Assembly: GCF_049319665.1 (NCBI RefSeq)
Contig: NZ_JBMOUD010000010.1
Location: 1 to 64,000, forward strand
DNA from: JBMOUD01 sp049319665
GTDB taxonomy: Bacteria; Pseudomonadota; Gammaproteobacteria; Enterobacterales; Enterobacteriaceae
Length of the DNA stretch: 64,000 bases
Direction: 5' to 3'
The notes under the pieces were generated by a model that worked only from the letters and a program-made list of their open reading frames with translations, made no database searches and was not told where the DNA came from. The translations under genes and the position numbers were made by a program. Positions 16,618 through 25,778 of the stretch are shown one piece after another (the stretch's first letter is position 1; the number at the start of each line of letters is the position of its first letter).

Positions 16618-17499
16618 TCAGAGATGGCGGCTCACTTCCAACGCGATGGTTTCTTGCAAACGCAGATTTGCATCGTCAGGCGCGTTGTTACTTTGATATA
16701 GGCTGATACCAATATCGCCCAGCGGTGGAAGCTCTGGGGCCGAGATAATACGCATCGCCTGCGGAACGCCAATCGTGGTGCGAACGGTAATACCTAATCC
16801 GGCAGTAATGGCGGCCCAAATGCCGCTTAAACTACGGCTGGAGAAGGCAATTCTCCAGGCGATCCCTGCGCGGTCTAACGCCGTGGTGGCAATTTTTCGC
16901 ATAATACAGGGCGTTTCAAAAACCAACAGCGGCAAAGGAATATTGGCGTCGATATAGCGATGGATATCGCAATCTGCTGCCCCGATCCATTGCAACGGCA
17001 GGCGGCCTAACGAACGGCTGTTCGCTGCCATCTCTCCCCATTGCCAACAGAGCGCCAGATCAAATTCATTATTGCTAATCCCATCGAGTAATGGCTGATT
17101 ACGCGTTACGCTCGCCGATATCTGTACCTGCGGGTGGCTACGGGTAAATTCCCCTAAAATAGCGGGGAGTAAAGCTTCACCAAAATCCTCTTGCATCCCT
17201 AAATGTAACTGCCCGGAAAGCGGGCTGATGTGCATCGACAGGTAGGCTTCATCGTTCAGGCTAAGTATTCGCCGGGCGTAGCTCAACATGACTTCCCCTG
17301 ATTCTGTTAAGCGCAGATGGCGTCCGGTTTTTTCGACTAAGTCTCTCCCTGCCTGCTGCTCTAGCTTTTTTAACTGTGCGCTAACCGCCGAAGTCGATCG
17401 GCCAAGACGCTGGGCTGCGTGGGCAAAATTACCCAGTTCGATGCCGGTAACAAAGCTACGCAGAGCTTCAAGGTCAAAAGTGGGCGGGCGTCGAGTCAT
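16618..17499 (-). CDS. LysR family transcriptional regulator
   Basis: The 293-residue regulator has an N-terminal winged helix (ALRSFVTGIELGNFAHAAQR, then STSAVSAQLKKLEQQAGRDL) and a LysR substrate-binding domain. It is transcribed away from the carboxymuconolactone decarboxylase-like/tautomerase pair and so probably controls them from the shared 106-bp region at 17500-17605. The ligand is unknown. Confidence 0.92.
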   Translation of the reverse strand: MTRRPPTFDLEALRSFVTGIELGNFAHAAQRLGRSTSAVSAQLKKLEQQAGRDLVEKTGRHLRLTESGEVMLSYARRILSLNDEAYLSMHISPLSGQLHLGMQEDFGEALLPAILGEFTRSHPQVQISASVTRNQPLLDGISNNEFDLALCWQWGEMAANSRSLGRLPLQWIGAADCDIHRYIDANIPLPLLVFETPCIMRKIATTALDRAGIAWRIAFSSRSLSGIWAAITAGLGITVRTTIGVPQAMRIISAPELPPLGDIGISLYQSNNAPDDANLRLQETIALEVSRHL

Positions 17500-17605
17500 G
17501 ATTTAACTATCCTGATTTTTGGGATTGTTGGTGCTGATAATGTCCATTTTTTAAATCATCATAGCGGGTTATCTTGCGTCATACATCCAGAATGAGGAAG
17601 CAAAG

Positions 17606-17929
17606 ATGGGCCAAGAACCGATAACAAATACTGCACTGAGCACCTTAGCGCGTATTACACCTAAACTGGCGCAATTGAGTGAAGAGGTTCTGTTTGCCGA
17701 TATCTGGCAGAGAAAACAACTCTCTCCACGCGATCGCAGTTTGATCACTGTCGCGGCGCTGGTGACACTTAACCGCAGTGAGCAGTTGCCATTTCACCTG
17801 CGTTTGGCACAGGAGAACGGTGTCTCGCAAAGCGAACTTTCTGAGTTGTTTACCCATCTGGCTTTTTATGCCGGTTGGCCAGCAGCGGCGAGCGCTGTCA
17901 CCGTTGCCGCACAGTCTTTTTCTGAATAG
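17606..17929 (+). CDS. Carboxymuconolactone decarboxylase family protein
   Basis: The 107-residue all-helical protein of the AhpD/CMD fold has LSPRDRSLITVAALVTLNRS and FYAGWPAAASAVTVA, family signatures. It lacks the CxxC pair of AhpD-type peroxidase partners. AGGAAG lies before the ATG. It forms a two-gene operon with the tautomerase, divergent from the LysR gene, and probably handles a small aromatic or aldehyde compound. Confidence 0.85.
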   Translation: MGQEPITNTALSTLARITPKLAQLSEEVLFADIWQRKQLSPRDRSLITVAALVTLNRSEQLPFHLRLAQENGVSQSELSELFTHLAFYAGWPAAASAVTVAAQSFSE

Positions 17930-17954
17930 TCCTTTGTCGTGTTAGGAGATATTG

Positions 17955-18344
17955 ATGCCTTTTACTCGTATTGCCTTGCCTGAACATCGTTTAGCTCAAT
18001 GGCAGCCGGTTATCTCTCATGTGTTGCAGCGCGCGCTGGAAAGCACTTTTGCGGTTCCTGCTGGCGACTGTTTCCAATTCTTTGATGGATATAAAGAGGG
18101 GAGGAGAGTGTTCGATGCCCATTATCTCTGCTCTGCAGAGCGGCCACGTTCAGCAGACTTTGTGTTTTTTCATCTGACCGGCGGGAAACCACGTAGCGTC
18201 AAACAGAAACAGACGTTTTACCGCACCTTGACCAACGATTTACAGGCCGAGCTTAAGATTCATCCTAGTGATGTGATGATCGTGCTCAGCTCTACTCAGT
18301 TAGAAGATTGGTCATTTAGCGGCGGTGAGATGACGCATTTCTGA
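17955..18344 (+). CDS. Tautomerase family (MIF-like) protein
   Basis: The 129-residue protein begins Met-Pro-Phe-Thr. After Met removal Pro1 would be the catalytic base, as in 4-oxalocrotonate tautomerase and MSAD-like enzymes. The ATG at 17955 is preferred to the TTG one codon earlier because it places Pro at position 2 and sits 5 nt after AGGAGA. It follows the CMD-like gene by 25 bp. The real substrate is unknown. Confidence 0.82.
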   Translation: MPFTRIALPEHRLAQWQPVISHVLQRALESTFAVPAGDCFQFFDGYKEGRRVFDAHYLCSAERPRSADFVFFHLTGGKPRSVKQKQTFYRTLTNDLQAELKIHPSDVMIVLSSTQLEDWSFSGGEMTHF

Positions 18345-18425
18345 TAAGGAATAACGCCACAATAAAAAAGACATATTCAGGTCATGGTGGTGGCGAATGT
18401 AATGAATTAATGAAAGATTCCCTTA

Positions 18426-18454
18426 ATGTCCGGCCGCTTTTCTACACCGGACAT
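18426..18454 (+). terminator. Hairpin after the tautomerase operon
   Basis: ATGTCCGG pairs with CCGGACAT across a 13-nt loop. No strong T run follows, so it may be a weak terminator or an operator dyad. Confidence 0.4.
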
Positions 18455-18564
18455 CAATAGCCGATGAATAACCTCTTTATTAATGACTATTTTTTTGCCA
18501 GCTACTTTTCATAACTTTACGAAGTGATAGGATGTGGCCCACTTTTCTTAGTTGGGATTTTTCA

Positions 18565-18930
18565 ATGGCCAGGCTTGTTGCTTTCATTGTGGTATTGCTG
18601 ACTTTTACCTCCTGTTCGGCGTATGCATTAGATACCTATAAATGTGTACTCACGCATACCACCGAAGGAGCAGACGGTAATGATACTGCCGATGTCGTTA
18701 ATAAAGATGCGCGTGTTTATGACGCGGGTAATACTTTTAGTTTTTCACCAGACGGTAGCAAGATGATTACCAGTCCTGAACTTACCGATATTATCGGTCA
18801 GAATAACCAGCCAATGAAGGCCGGAGCGCAGGACAATCTAATGTATATCCATGTTAAAAATAGCTTTGTTATCGCCACAGAAACTGAAGGATATGTTTAC
18901 GGTGACTGTGTGAAAATTGACGGAAAATAA
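18565..18930 (+). CDS. Secreted hypothetical protein
   Basis: The 121-residue product starts at ATG 18565, preceded by TTGGGA; an upstream in-frame ATG (18532) has its ribosome site too close. The N-terminus MARLVAFIVVLLTFTSCSAYA is a signal peptide with cleavage near AYA-LDTYKC. The mature part has two Cys residues (DTYKC and YGDC), probably a disulfide. It is a small periplasmic or secreted protein of unknown function, followed at once by a terminator. Confidence 0.78.
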   Translation: MARLVAFIVVLLTFTSCSAYALDTYKCVLTHTTEGADGNDTADVVNKDARVYDAGNTFSFSPDGSKMITSPELTDIIGQNNQPMKAGAQDNLMYIHVKNSFVIATETEGYVYGDCVKIDGK

Positions 18931-18960
18931 TCAACAGTAGCTGTGTGGAAAGAGTCCAAT

Positions 18961-18988
18961 ACCCGACATTATTAATGTTCGGGTTTTT
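18961..18988 (+). terminator. Rho-independent terminator
   Basis: ACCCGACATTATTAATGTTCGGGT forms a stem with one mismatch (CCCGACAT/ATGTTCGGG) followed by TTTTT, right after the secreted-protein gene. Confidence 0.85.
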
Positions 18989-19386
18989 GCTTTTTTAGCC
19001 CCCCCTTAATTTGCTTTTGATTCAAAAGTAATCAGGTTGAAAATAATTTGTAAAATAAAAGTTATGGGTGGATGGGGCATGCTTTTTATACTTATTTGCT
19101 AATTAATTTATAATTAACAAAGAGTAAAGCTAATACTTTATCTTACCCTAACGCAAATTACCCTTCGGCCTTAAATCGTATTAATAAATAGAAACACTCC
19201 TGCTAGTTCATTAGCACACTTCTGATAGTTGTTATGTCAGAGAAAGGCTATCCTTGCGCTCCTTATGCTGATATCCAGTGACTTATTGGCAAATATGGCT
19301 TGTTAGCCGATACGGCTTTCGAGCAAAAAACCCCGCGTTGTTTTAACTGCTCCAGATGTTCTGATAAGAAAGGTAATACCCGGTTA
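18989..19386. other. AT-rich intergenic region before the second PBP2
   Basis: About 400 bp contain no supported gene. An in-frame extension of the PBP2 frame upstream (from TTG 19300) has a Cys-rich non-homologous translation and is not accepted as coding. Promoter for the PBP2 gene is expected here. Confidence 0.4.
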
Positions 19387-21333
19387 ATGGCACTACTTAA
19401 CGACGAAATTCGCGATCACGACGCAGAATCCATGCTTTTTATCCGCCGCGCGGTGATTGCGTTTATCATCGTGGTGATACTTTTTGGTGTGTTAGCTTAC
19501 AACCTCTATCATCTGCAGGTACAAGATCACGCTTTCTACCAGACGCGATCCAATCAAAACGACATTAAAATGCTGCCGATTGCGCCAAGTCGTGGGCTGA
19601 TAATGGACCGTAATGGCGTGGTATTGGCGCAAAATATTACGCTATACCAATTGCAAATTATTCCCGGCAAAGTCGCGAATCTAAAACAGACTATTAAAGA
19701 TCTGACCCCGATTGTTGATCTGACGCCAGATGACTTAGCCAGTTTCCATGATGCCATGCTCCGTGGGCATCGTTTCGCTGAAGTTCCTCTGAAGCTGGCG
19801 TTAACCGATGAAGAAGTTGCGCGTTTTTCTATTAATCAGTTCAACTTCCCTGGCGTTTCTATCAGTAGCTATCAACAGCGCCGCTATCCTTATGGTGCAG
19901 AGTTGGCACACGTGGTTGGCTATGTTTCTAAAATCAATGACAGCGATGATAAACGCCTGAGTAAAGAAGGATTGGCCGAGAACTATGCGGCTGACCACGA
20001 TATTGGCAAGCAGGGCATTGAAAAATACTATGAAAATGAACTGCATGGCCGCACCGGTTATCAGGAAGTGGAAGTCGATAACCATGGGCACGTTGTTCGT
20101 CTGCTGACCGAGACGCCACCGCAAGCCGGGCAAAATATCAAGCTAACCCTGGATCTTGGTCTTCAGCAATATATTGAAAAACTACTGAAAGGACAGCGTG
20201 CGGCGGTAGTAGTTCTCGACCCGCGTAATGGCGACGTGCTGGCAATGGTGTCTAGCCCGAGTTATGACCCGAATCCTTTTGTGAATGGTATTTCCGGCAA
20301 AGCCTATAGTGCGTTGTTGAAAAACCCCGACCTACCGCTGATCAACCGCGTTACACAGGGTCTATATCCACCGGCATCGACCATTAAACCTTATATGTCG
20401 ATCTCTGCCTTATTCGCTGGCGTCATTACGCCACAAACCACGTTCTTTGGCGCAGGAACCTGGGAATTGCCGGGCACGCAGCGCCGTTACCGCGACTGGC
20501 TGAAAAGCGGACACGGTTATCTGAACGTCACTAAAGCTATCGAAGAGTCAGCGGATACCTTCTTCTATCAGGTTGCTTATGAAATGGGCATCGACAGAAT
20601 TCATGAATGGCTGAGTAAGTTTGGCTATGGTCAACCGTCTGGCATCGATTTAGATGAACAGTATTACGGTAATCTTCCAAGCCGTGAATGGAAGATGAAA
20701 GTTCATAAAAAAGAATGGTATCAAGGAGATACTGTTTCTGTTGGTATCGGGCAGGGCTACTGGATTGCTACACCTATCCAAATGGTTAAGGCAATGATGA
20801 CATTGATTAATAATGGCAAGGTGTTAACGCCGCATTTGCTGGATTCGATGCAGTTAGGCAATGTGATTACGCCTTATAAAATGCCGCCGACCTCACAGAT
20901 AGCCGATCCAAAATCAGCCTATTGGGGTATTGTCAAAAATGCGATGTTTGGCATGGCTAATGCGCCAAACGGTACCGGTTATAAATTATTCCATACTGCA
21001 CCTTATAAAATCGCTGCGAAATCGGGGACTTCTCAGGTCTTTAGTTTGCGAGAAAACCAGAACTACAATGCCAAGATGACGCCAGTTCGTTTGCGCGACC
21101 ATATCTTCTATACCGCTTTTGCGCCTTATAATCATCCAACGGTGGCAATGGCGCTGATTTTGGAGAATGGCGGTGGTGATGGTGTCGTTGCTGGGCCAAC
21201 GGCGCGCGCGATCCTCGATCATATTTTTATCAAAGACGATGTGACGGATTGCCAGAACGACGCCAACAAATCTAGCCCTGCCTGCCAATTAGATGCGTTG
21301 AAGCCGGGTACCGAAGGGTATGACGAGCACTAA
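19387..21333 (+). CDS. Penicillin-binding protein 2 paralog (MrdA-like transpeptidase)
   Basis: The 648-residue class B PBP crosslinks lateral-wall peptidoglycan. It has one N-terminal membrane anchor (about 20-42), a dimerisation domain and a transpeptidase domain. Active-site motifs are complete: S331TIK in PPASTIKPY, S-A-D in EESADTFF, and KSGT in AAKSGTSQVF. It aligns along its length with E. coli MrdA (633 aa). The ATG at 19387 aligns with the MrdA N-terminus. Its site, away from rodA/dacA/rlpA, suggests a second PBP2 like the PBP2 paralogs of Salmonella. The ribosome site is weak. Confidence 0.88.
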   Translation: MALLNDEIRDHDAESMLFIRRAVIAFIIVVILFGVLAYNLYHLQVQDHAFYQTRSNQNDIKMLPIAPSRGLIMDRNGVVLAQNITLYQLQIIPGKVANLKQTIKDLTPIVDLTPDDLASFHDAMLRGHRFAEVPLKLALTDEEVARFSINQFNFPGVSISSYQQRRYPYGAELAHVVGYVSKINDSDDKRLSKEGLAENYAADHDIGKQGIEKYYENELHGRTGYQEVEVDNHGHVVRLLTETPPQAGQNIKLTLDLGLQQYIEKLLKGQRAAVVVLDPRNGDVLAMVSSPSYDPNPFVNGISGKAYSALLKNPDLPLINRVTQGLYPPASTIKPYMSISALFAGVITPQTTFFGAGTWELPGTQRRYRDWLKSGHGYLNVTKAIEESADTFFYQVAYEMGIDRIHEWLSKFGYGQPSGIDLDEQYYGNLPSREWKMKVHKKEWYQGDTVSVGIGQGYWIATPIQMVKAMMTLINNGKVLTPHLLDSMQLGNVITPYKMPPTSQIADPKSAYWGIVKNAMFGMANAPNGTGYKLFHTAPYKIAAKSGTSQVFSLRENQNYNAKMTPVRLRDHIFYTAFAPYNHPTVAMALILENGGGDGVVAGPTARAILDHIFIKDDVTDCQNDANKSSPACQLDALKPGTEGYDEH

Positions 21334-21366
21334 TTTATAAACAGGCCCAATACGTTGTTATGGCAC

Positions 21367-21480
21367 TGTCTTAAAATAGCGACAGTGCCACCTGATGATG
21401 TCTCCAAAAGGAGACATCTATATTTATGTTTTATATGTGTATTTTTTAATGGTTAAAATAACTGTCATCAAATGGCAACA
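21367..21480 (+). promoter_or_regulatory. Three GlrR binding sites upstream of glmY
   Basis: TGTC-N10-GACA, the GlrR consensus, occurs exactly at 21367-21384 and 21399-21416, and with one mismatch (AACA) at 21463-21480. They lie about 100-210 bp upstream of the sigma-54 promoter, proper enhancer distance. E. coli glmY also has three such sites. Confidence 0.85.
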
Positions 21481-21577
21481 GTGTGCGGTGTTTTTGACCA
21501 TGTTGTTTTTCTGGTTTTTATTAAAAATAAAATATAAATCAATATAAAACAGCATGTTGTTAAATTTCTTTATCAGT

Positions 21578-21592
21578 TGGCACGCTTTGTGC
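21578..21592 (+). promoter_or_regulatory. Sigma-54 promoter of glmY
   Basis: TGGCACGCTTTGTGCT has GG (21579-21580) and GC (21591-21592) with the 10-bp spacing of sigma-54 promoters. Transcription would start near 21604, where GlmY-like sequence begins. Confidence 0.85.
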
Positions 21593-21603
21593 TAAATTGA
21601 CGC

Positions 21604-21795
21604 CGTTGCTCATTCAACTGATTATGATTGCTGGCGCTGTGTCGCAATGTGCTCATAATGCCCGAATGACGCCACAGAAAAGGTGCCTATCGTTCACCAC
21701 ACCGATAATCGTGCATTGCACGTTATCAAGCATCGAACGACACGTTGAGTGAGGCACCACCTATTCAGCGATGCAGCTTATCAGATTTGATGGGT
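21604..21795 (+). ncRNA. glmY: GlmY small regulatory RNA
   Basis: GlmY protects the related sRNA GlmZ from RapZ/RNase E cleavage and so raises GlmS synthesis when glucosamine-6-phosphate is low. The RNA begins GTTGCTCATTCAACTGATTATG, like the GlmY/GlmZ 5' hairpin start. It contains GGTGCC...CACCG and the conserved CACGTTGAGTGAGGCACCACC block also found in GlmZ. It sits directly upstream of glrK, as in E. coli, with GlrR sites and a sigma-54 promoter. The 3' end is approximate; E. coli GlmY is about 184 nt. Confidence 0.85.
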
Positions 21796-21948
21796 TGCAC
21801 CGTGACCAGTATCCCTCTTTTATCTACTCCATTCTTTTTGCCTAACCGCCCGTTTTATTCAACTCTTTAGTAGTCGTTTTTGATTGTCTCAGCTAGCATC
21901 AGCAGACTGCTGATATTGGCAGATAAACAGCAAGCGAGAGAACTTACG

Positions 21949-23379
21949 TTGAAAAAATGGCGTTTATTCCCCGGTTCATTACGCCAATTGGTGTTGATGG
22001 CGTTTCTTTTAGTATTGTTGCCACTGTTGGTGTTGGCTTATCAAGCTTATGAAAGTCTCAACCATTTGAGTGCGCAGGCGGCTGAAATTAATCGAACGAC
22101 GTTATCTGATGCCCGCCGTAGCGAGATGATGACCGGGATCGCACTGGGAATGGAGCGCAGTTATCGCCAATATTGCGTGCTCGATGATGCCACGTTATCT
22201 CAGCTGTACCAAAAACAACGCCAACGTTATTCGCAACTGCTAGATGCGCATGCCTCGATCCTTCCCGATATGCACTATTACCAGAACTTACGCGATCTTC
22301 TGACTCAGCTCACTACTTTTAACTGTGTCAACAACGCCCCTAATGCTGATGCAGCCACGCAACTCGAACAGTTTTCTCGTTCTAATGCCGAAATGGTTCA
22401 TGCGACCCGAGAGGTGATTTTTTCTCGTGGGCAACAACTACAACAGGCGATTGCCGAGCGCGGCCGCTTCTTTGGCTGGCAAGCGTTGGTTCTATTTTTG
22501 GTGAGTGGGGCATTAGTGCTGCTGTTTACTGGCATGATTATCGGCCCAGTGAAAGCGGTAGAGCGGATGATTAATCGCCTGGGTGCTGGTCGCACGTTAG
22601 GCAATACCAAAAACTTTAAAGGCCCAACAGAAATACGCTCTCTGGCACAACGTATCATTTGGCTGAGTGAGCGGCTGGCCTGGCTGGAATCTCAGCGCCA
22701 TGAGTTTTTACGCAATATCTCCCACGAATTAAAAACACCGTTGGCCAGTATGCGTGAGGGAACGGAATTACTTCGTGATGAAATTGCCGGCCCGCTGACC
22801 GCAGACCAAAAAGAAGTAGTCCTTATTCTTAATAACAGTAGCCGCCATCTACAAATGCTGATTGAGCAACTGCTTGACTATAATCGTAAGCTGGCAGATG
22901 TCCCGGCTGATTTGCAAAAAGTCGATTTGCAAACGCTGGTTGCTGGTGTGATTGCGGCCCATATGTTACCTGCACGGAGTAAATCTATCCAAACCGAGGT
23001 AGATATTGGCCTTGGCGAATGTTGGGCTGAACCGACATTATTAACGCGAGTATTAGATAATCTCTATTCCAATGCGGTGCACTACGGTGACGAATCCGGT
23101 ACCATTTGGATACGTACAGTTCAGTCTGCACAACAGATAATCATTGACGTTGCTAATAGTGGTTCCCCGATCCCTGATACTGAAAAAGGTATGATTTTCG
23201 AGCCTTTCTACCAGGGAAGTCTGCAACGAAAAGGTGCGGTTAAAGGCAGTGGGTTAGGATTAAGCATCGCACAGGACTGTGTTTTGCGTATGCAGGGTGA
23301 CATTGCGCTCATTGACGTTGATTACGCTGCCGTTTGTTTTCGCATTCGCCTGCCTTTGACGGCCAGAGTAAATAAATGA
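21949..23379 (+). CDS. glrK: Sensor histidine kinase GlrK (QseE)
   Basis: The 476-residue inner-membrane kinase phosphorylates GlrR, which drives glmY from its sigma-54 promoter. It has two membrane spans (about 10-30 and 180-205), a periplasmic sensor, a HAMP-like linker, an H-box SHELKTPL with phospho-acceptor H259, and N, G1 and G2 boxes (LDNLYSNAVHYG, GSGLGLSIAQD). The TTG at 21949 is the start matching E. coli MKRWPVF; GAGAG lies 8 nt before. The upstream extension overlaps no homology. First of glrK-qseG-glrR. Confidence 0.93.
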   Translation: MKKWRLFPGSLRQLVLMAFLLVLLPLLVLAYQAYESLNHLSAQAAEINRTTLSDARRSEMMTGIALGMERSYRQYCVLDDATLSQLYQKQRQRYSQLLDAHASILPDMHYYQNLRDLLTQLTTFNCVNNAPNADAATQLEQFSRSNAEMVHATREVIFSRGQQLQQAIAERGRFFGWQALVLFLVSGALVLLFTGMIIGPVKAVERMINRLGAGRTLGNTKNFKGPTEIRSLAQRIIWLSERLAWLESQRHEFLRNISHELKTPLASMREGTELLRDEIAGPLTADQKEVVLILNNSSRHLQMLIEQLLDYNRKLADVPADLQKVDLQTLVAGVIAAHMLPARSKSIQTEVDIGLGECWAEPTLLTRVLDNLYSNAVHYGDESGTIWIRTVQSAQQIIIDVANSGSPIPDTEKGMIFEPFYQGSLQRKGAVKGSGLGLSIAQDCVLRMQGDIALIDVDYAAVCFRIRLPLTARVNK

Positions 23380-23392
23380 GAAAGATAAAACT

Positions 23393-24160
23393 ATGGTGAC
23401 ACGCCTGATGAGTCGTTTGCGGCTCACGCTGATTATTAGTCCCTTGTTACTGGCTGGTTGTGCTAATCATTCAACCACCCATGGGCATGTAAACTCGATA
23501 GAAAACATGATACCAAGCGCTGAAGTTGTCGATTTTAGCGTCGCACCTTGTGAGATTTTATGGACGTTGGATGATGAGAAAGTATTGTCCAATTCGCTGT
23601 ATTGGCTACGGGCAATGGATTGTGCCGATCGCATGCCAGCTGTACAGGCTCGCTTCCAGGCTCAGCAAATATCGCAACATCGCTGGGATAGCGTATTCAA
23701 GCAAAGTATTCTTTTGGCCGATGCGGATCCGAGTGATGGGTTACGTAAAATTTTATTGGGCCAGGTTGAGAGTTTCAGCAATCAAACACCGGTTACGATA
23801 CGCCCATTGGTTCAACTGTGGCGCGAACATCAGATCTTAGAAATTAAGTTAGCCGATGAAAAAGCGCGTAATGCGCGTCAGCAGATTGTGAGCGAAAACC
23901 AAATTGCATTACTGGACGCTCAGCAAAAATCGCTAGCGGCGGAGCTGGAAAGCACACAACAGAAGCTTAAAAATCTGACCGACATCGAACGTCAGCTCTC
24001 ATCACGCAAATCGTTACAAGGCGAGATACCTGATGCAGACGACGCGTCAAATGGGGCGCAGAAGAAAAACGGTATTCCAGCCAACAACGGCAACATCTCT
24101 TCCAAAAAAGCCGATCTTGCGGCTAAGTCTGCAGCAAGTCAGGCAGAGGAAAATCAATGA
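23393..24160 (+). CDS. qseG: Outer-membrane lipoprotein QseG
   Basis: The 255-residue lipoprotein carries a signal peptide and lipobox LLLAGC. It is a partner of GlrK and connects the sensor to the envelope. The C-terminal half is rich in Gln, Lys and Glu and probably coiled (about 140-205), followed by a low-complexity tail. It lies 13 bp after glrK and overlaps the glrR start by ATGA, so translation is coupled. Confidence 0.9.
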   Translation: MVTRLMSRLRLTLIISPLLLAGCANHSTTHGHVNSIENMIPSAEVVDFSVAPCEILWTLDDEKVLSNSLYWLRAMDCADRMPAVQARFQAQQISQHRWDSVFKQSILLADADPSDGLRKILLGQVESFSNQTPVTIRPLVQLWREHQILEIKLADEKARNARQQIVSENQIALLDAQQKSLAAELESTQQKLKNLTDIERQLSSRKSLQGEIPDADDASNGAQKKNGIPANNGNISSKKADLAAKSAASQAEENQ

Positions 24161-25497
24161 GTTTGCAAAGAATGGCTAATTTATTGCTGGTAGATGATGA
24201 TCCCAGCTTATTGAAATTACTTGGGATGCGCCTAACCAGCGAAGGTTTTATGGTGACTACCGCGGCGAGCGGGGCAGAAGCATTAAAATTATTACGACGT
24301 GAACGTATTGATCTAGTGATTAGCGATCTCCGTATGGATGAAATGGATGGCATGGCACTTTTTGCCGAGATCCAACAGTTTCAGCCAGGGATGCCGGTCA
24401 TTATTCTTACCGCACACGGTTCGATTCCCGATGCGGTAGCCGCGACTCAACAAGGCGTATTTAGTTTTCTCACCAAGCCAGTTGACCGCGATGCGTTATA
24501 TAAAGCCATTGATGAGGCGCTGAAGCTTTCGGCACCGACCACCGATGACAGCTGGCGTGAGCGCATTGTCACCCGCAGCCCTATTATGTTGCGTCTGTTA
24601 GAGCAGGCGAAAATGGTGGCGCAGTCGGATGTCAGTTTGCTGATCAATGGCAACAGCGGGACCGGTAAAGAAGTGCTGGCACAGGCTATTCATGCGGGTA
24701 GCCCGCGCGGTAAAAAAGCTTTCGTCGCCATCAACTGCGGCGCATTGCCTGAGCAATTGCTGGAGTCTGAGCTGTTTGGTCATGCTAAAGGAGCATTTAC
24801 CGGCGCGGTCAGTAGCAGAGAAGGGTTGTTTCAGGCGGCAAATGGCGGCACCTTATTCTTGGATGAAATCGGCGATATGCCGCTGTCATTGCAAGTTAAA
24901 TTGCTGCGGGTTTTACAAGAGCGCAAGGTACGCCCTTTAGGCAGTAATCATCAGATTGATGTCGATGTACGGATTATTTCCGCGACACACCGTGACTTGC
25001 CAAAAGCGATGCAGAAGGGCGAGTTTCGCGAAGACCTGTTCTATCGGCTCAATGTGGTGAATCTAAAATTACCCACCCTTAATGAACGCGCTGAAGATAT
25101 CCCGTTACTGGCTAAACATCTGTTGTTTGTTGCCGCGTCGCGTCATAAGCCTTTTGTTCGTAGTTTTTCTAGCGATGCCATGAAACGTTTGATGACGGCT
25201 AACTGGCCGGGCAACGTACGCCAATTGGTTAACGTTATCGAGCAATGTGTCGCGCTGACATCGGCCCCGGTGATTAGTGATGCGCTGGTGGAACAGGCTT
25301 TGGAGGGGGAAAACACCGCTTTACCTACCTTTGTTGATGCGCGTAACCATTTTGAATTGAATTACCTGCGTAAACTCTTACACATTACCCGAGGCAATGT
25401 TACACATGCCGCGCGTATCGCCGGGCGCAATCGTACCGAATTTTATAAGTTACTTTCGCGGCACGAATTAGAGGCAAATGATTTTAAAGAGCCATGA
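24157..25497 (+). CDS. glrR: Sigma-54-dependent response regulator GlrR (QseF)
   Basis: The 446-residue NtrC-type activator has a receiver domain with phospho-acceptor D57 (LVISDLRMD), an AAA+ domain with Walker A GNSGTGKE, the sigma-54 contact loop GAFTGA and Walker B LFLDEIGD, and a C-terminal Fis-type helix-turn-helix (THAARIAGRNRTEFYKLL). Its boxes are present upstream of glmY 2.7 kb away. ATGA overlap with qseG. Confidence 0.95.
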   Translation: MSLQRMANLLLVDDDPSLLKLLGMRLTSEGFMVTTAASGAEALKLLRRERIDLVISDLRMDEMDGMALFAEIQQFQPGMPVIILTAHGSIPDAVAATQQGVFSFLTKPVDRDALYKAIDEALKLSAPTTDDSWRERIVTRSPIMLRLLEQAKMVAQSDVSLLINGNSGTGKEVLAQAIHAGSPRGKKAFVAINCGALPEQLLESELFGHAKGAFTGAVSSREGLFQAANGGTLFLDEIGDMPLSLQVKLLRVLQERKVRPLGSNHQIDVDVRIISATHRDLPKAMQKGEFREDLFYRLNVVNLKLPTLNERAEDIPLLAKHLLFVAASRHKPFVRSFSSDAMKRLMTANWPGNVRQLVNVIEQCVALTSAPVISDALVEQALEGENTALPTFVDARNHFELNYLRKLLHITRGNVTHAARIAGRNRTEFYKLLSRHELEANDFKEP

Positions 25498-25579
25498 GTC
25501 ACACAAATCATCAGCAGCAGCATGTTAGTTACTAGGTGAATTATGGTACCTTTAGCGCACTGCGTGCTCTTGCTGCACC

Positions 25580-25706
25580 TATACCCGTCATACTTCAAGA
25601 TGCTGGGGTGTTGGCTGCTCTCGTTCACCCCAGTCACTTAGTTATCTAAGCTCCTATGGATTCTCTCGATTGCCGCCTACCTGCATCTTGAAGTTTCTTG
25701 GGTATA
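25580..25706. repeat. ERIC element (127 bp) upstream of glnB
   Basis: A complete copy from TATACCCGTCATACTTCAAG to TTTCTTGGGTATA. It ends 72 bp before the glnB ATG and so lies in the glrR-glnB spacer, where it may affect read-through or mRNA structure. Confidence 0.92.
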
Positions 25707-25778
25707 TAATGTAAATATGAATCTTGCTGCTGCTATGGAACGACGGCAGCGAACGAATAATGATAATAAGGGCCTGCA

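Noticed and set aside
21361..21418. Two hairpins after the PBP2 gene as tandem terminators
   Set aside because: Both fit the GlrR box TGTC-N10-GACA exactly and lack T runs; operators explain them better.
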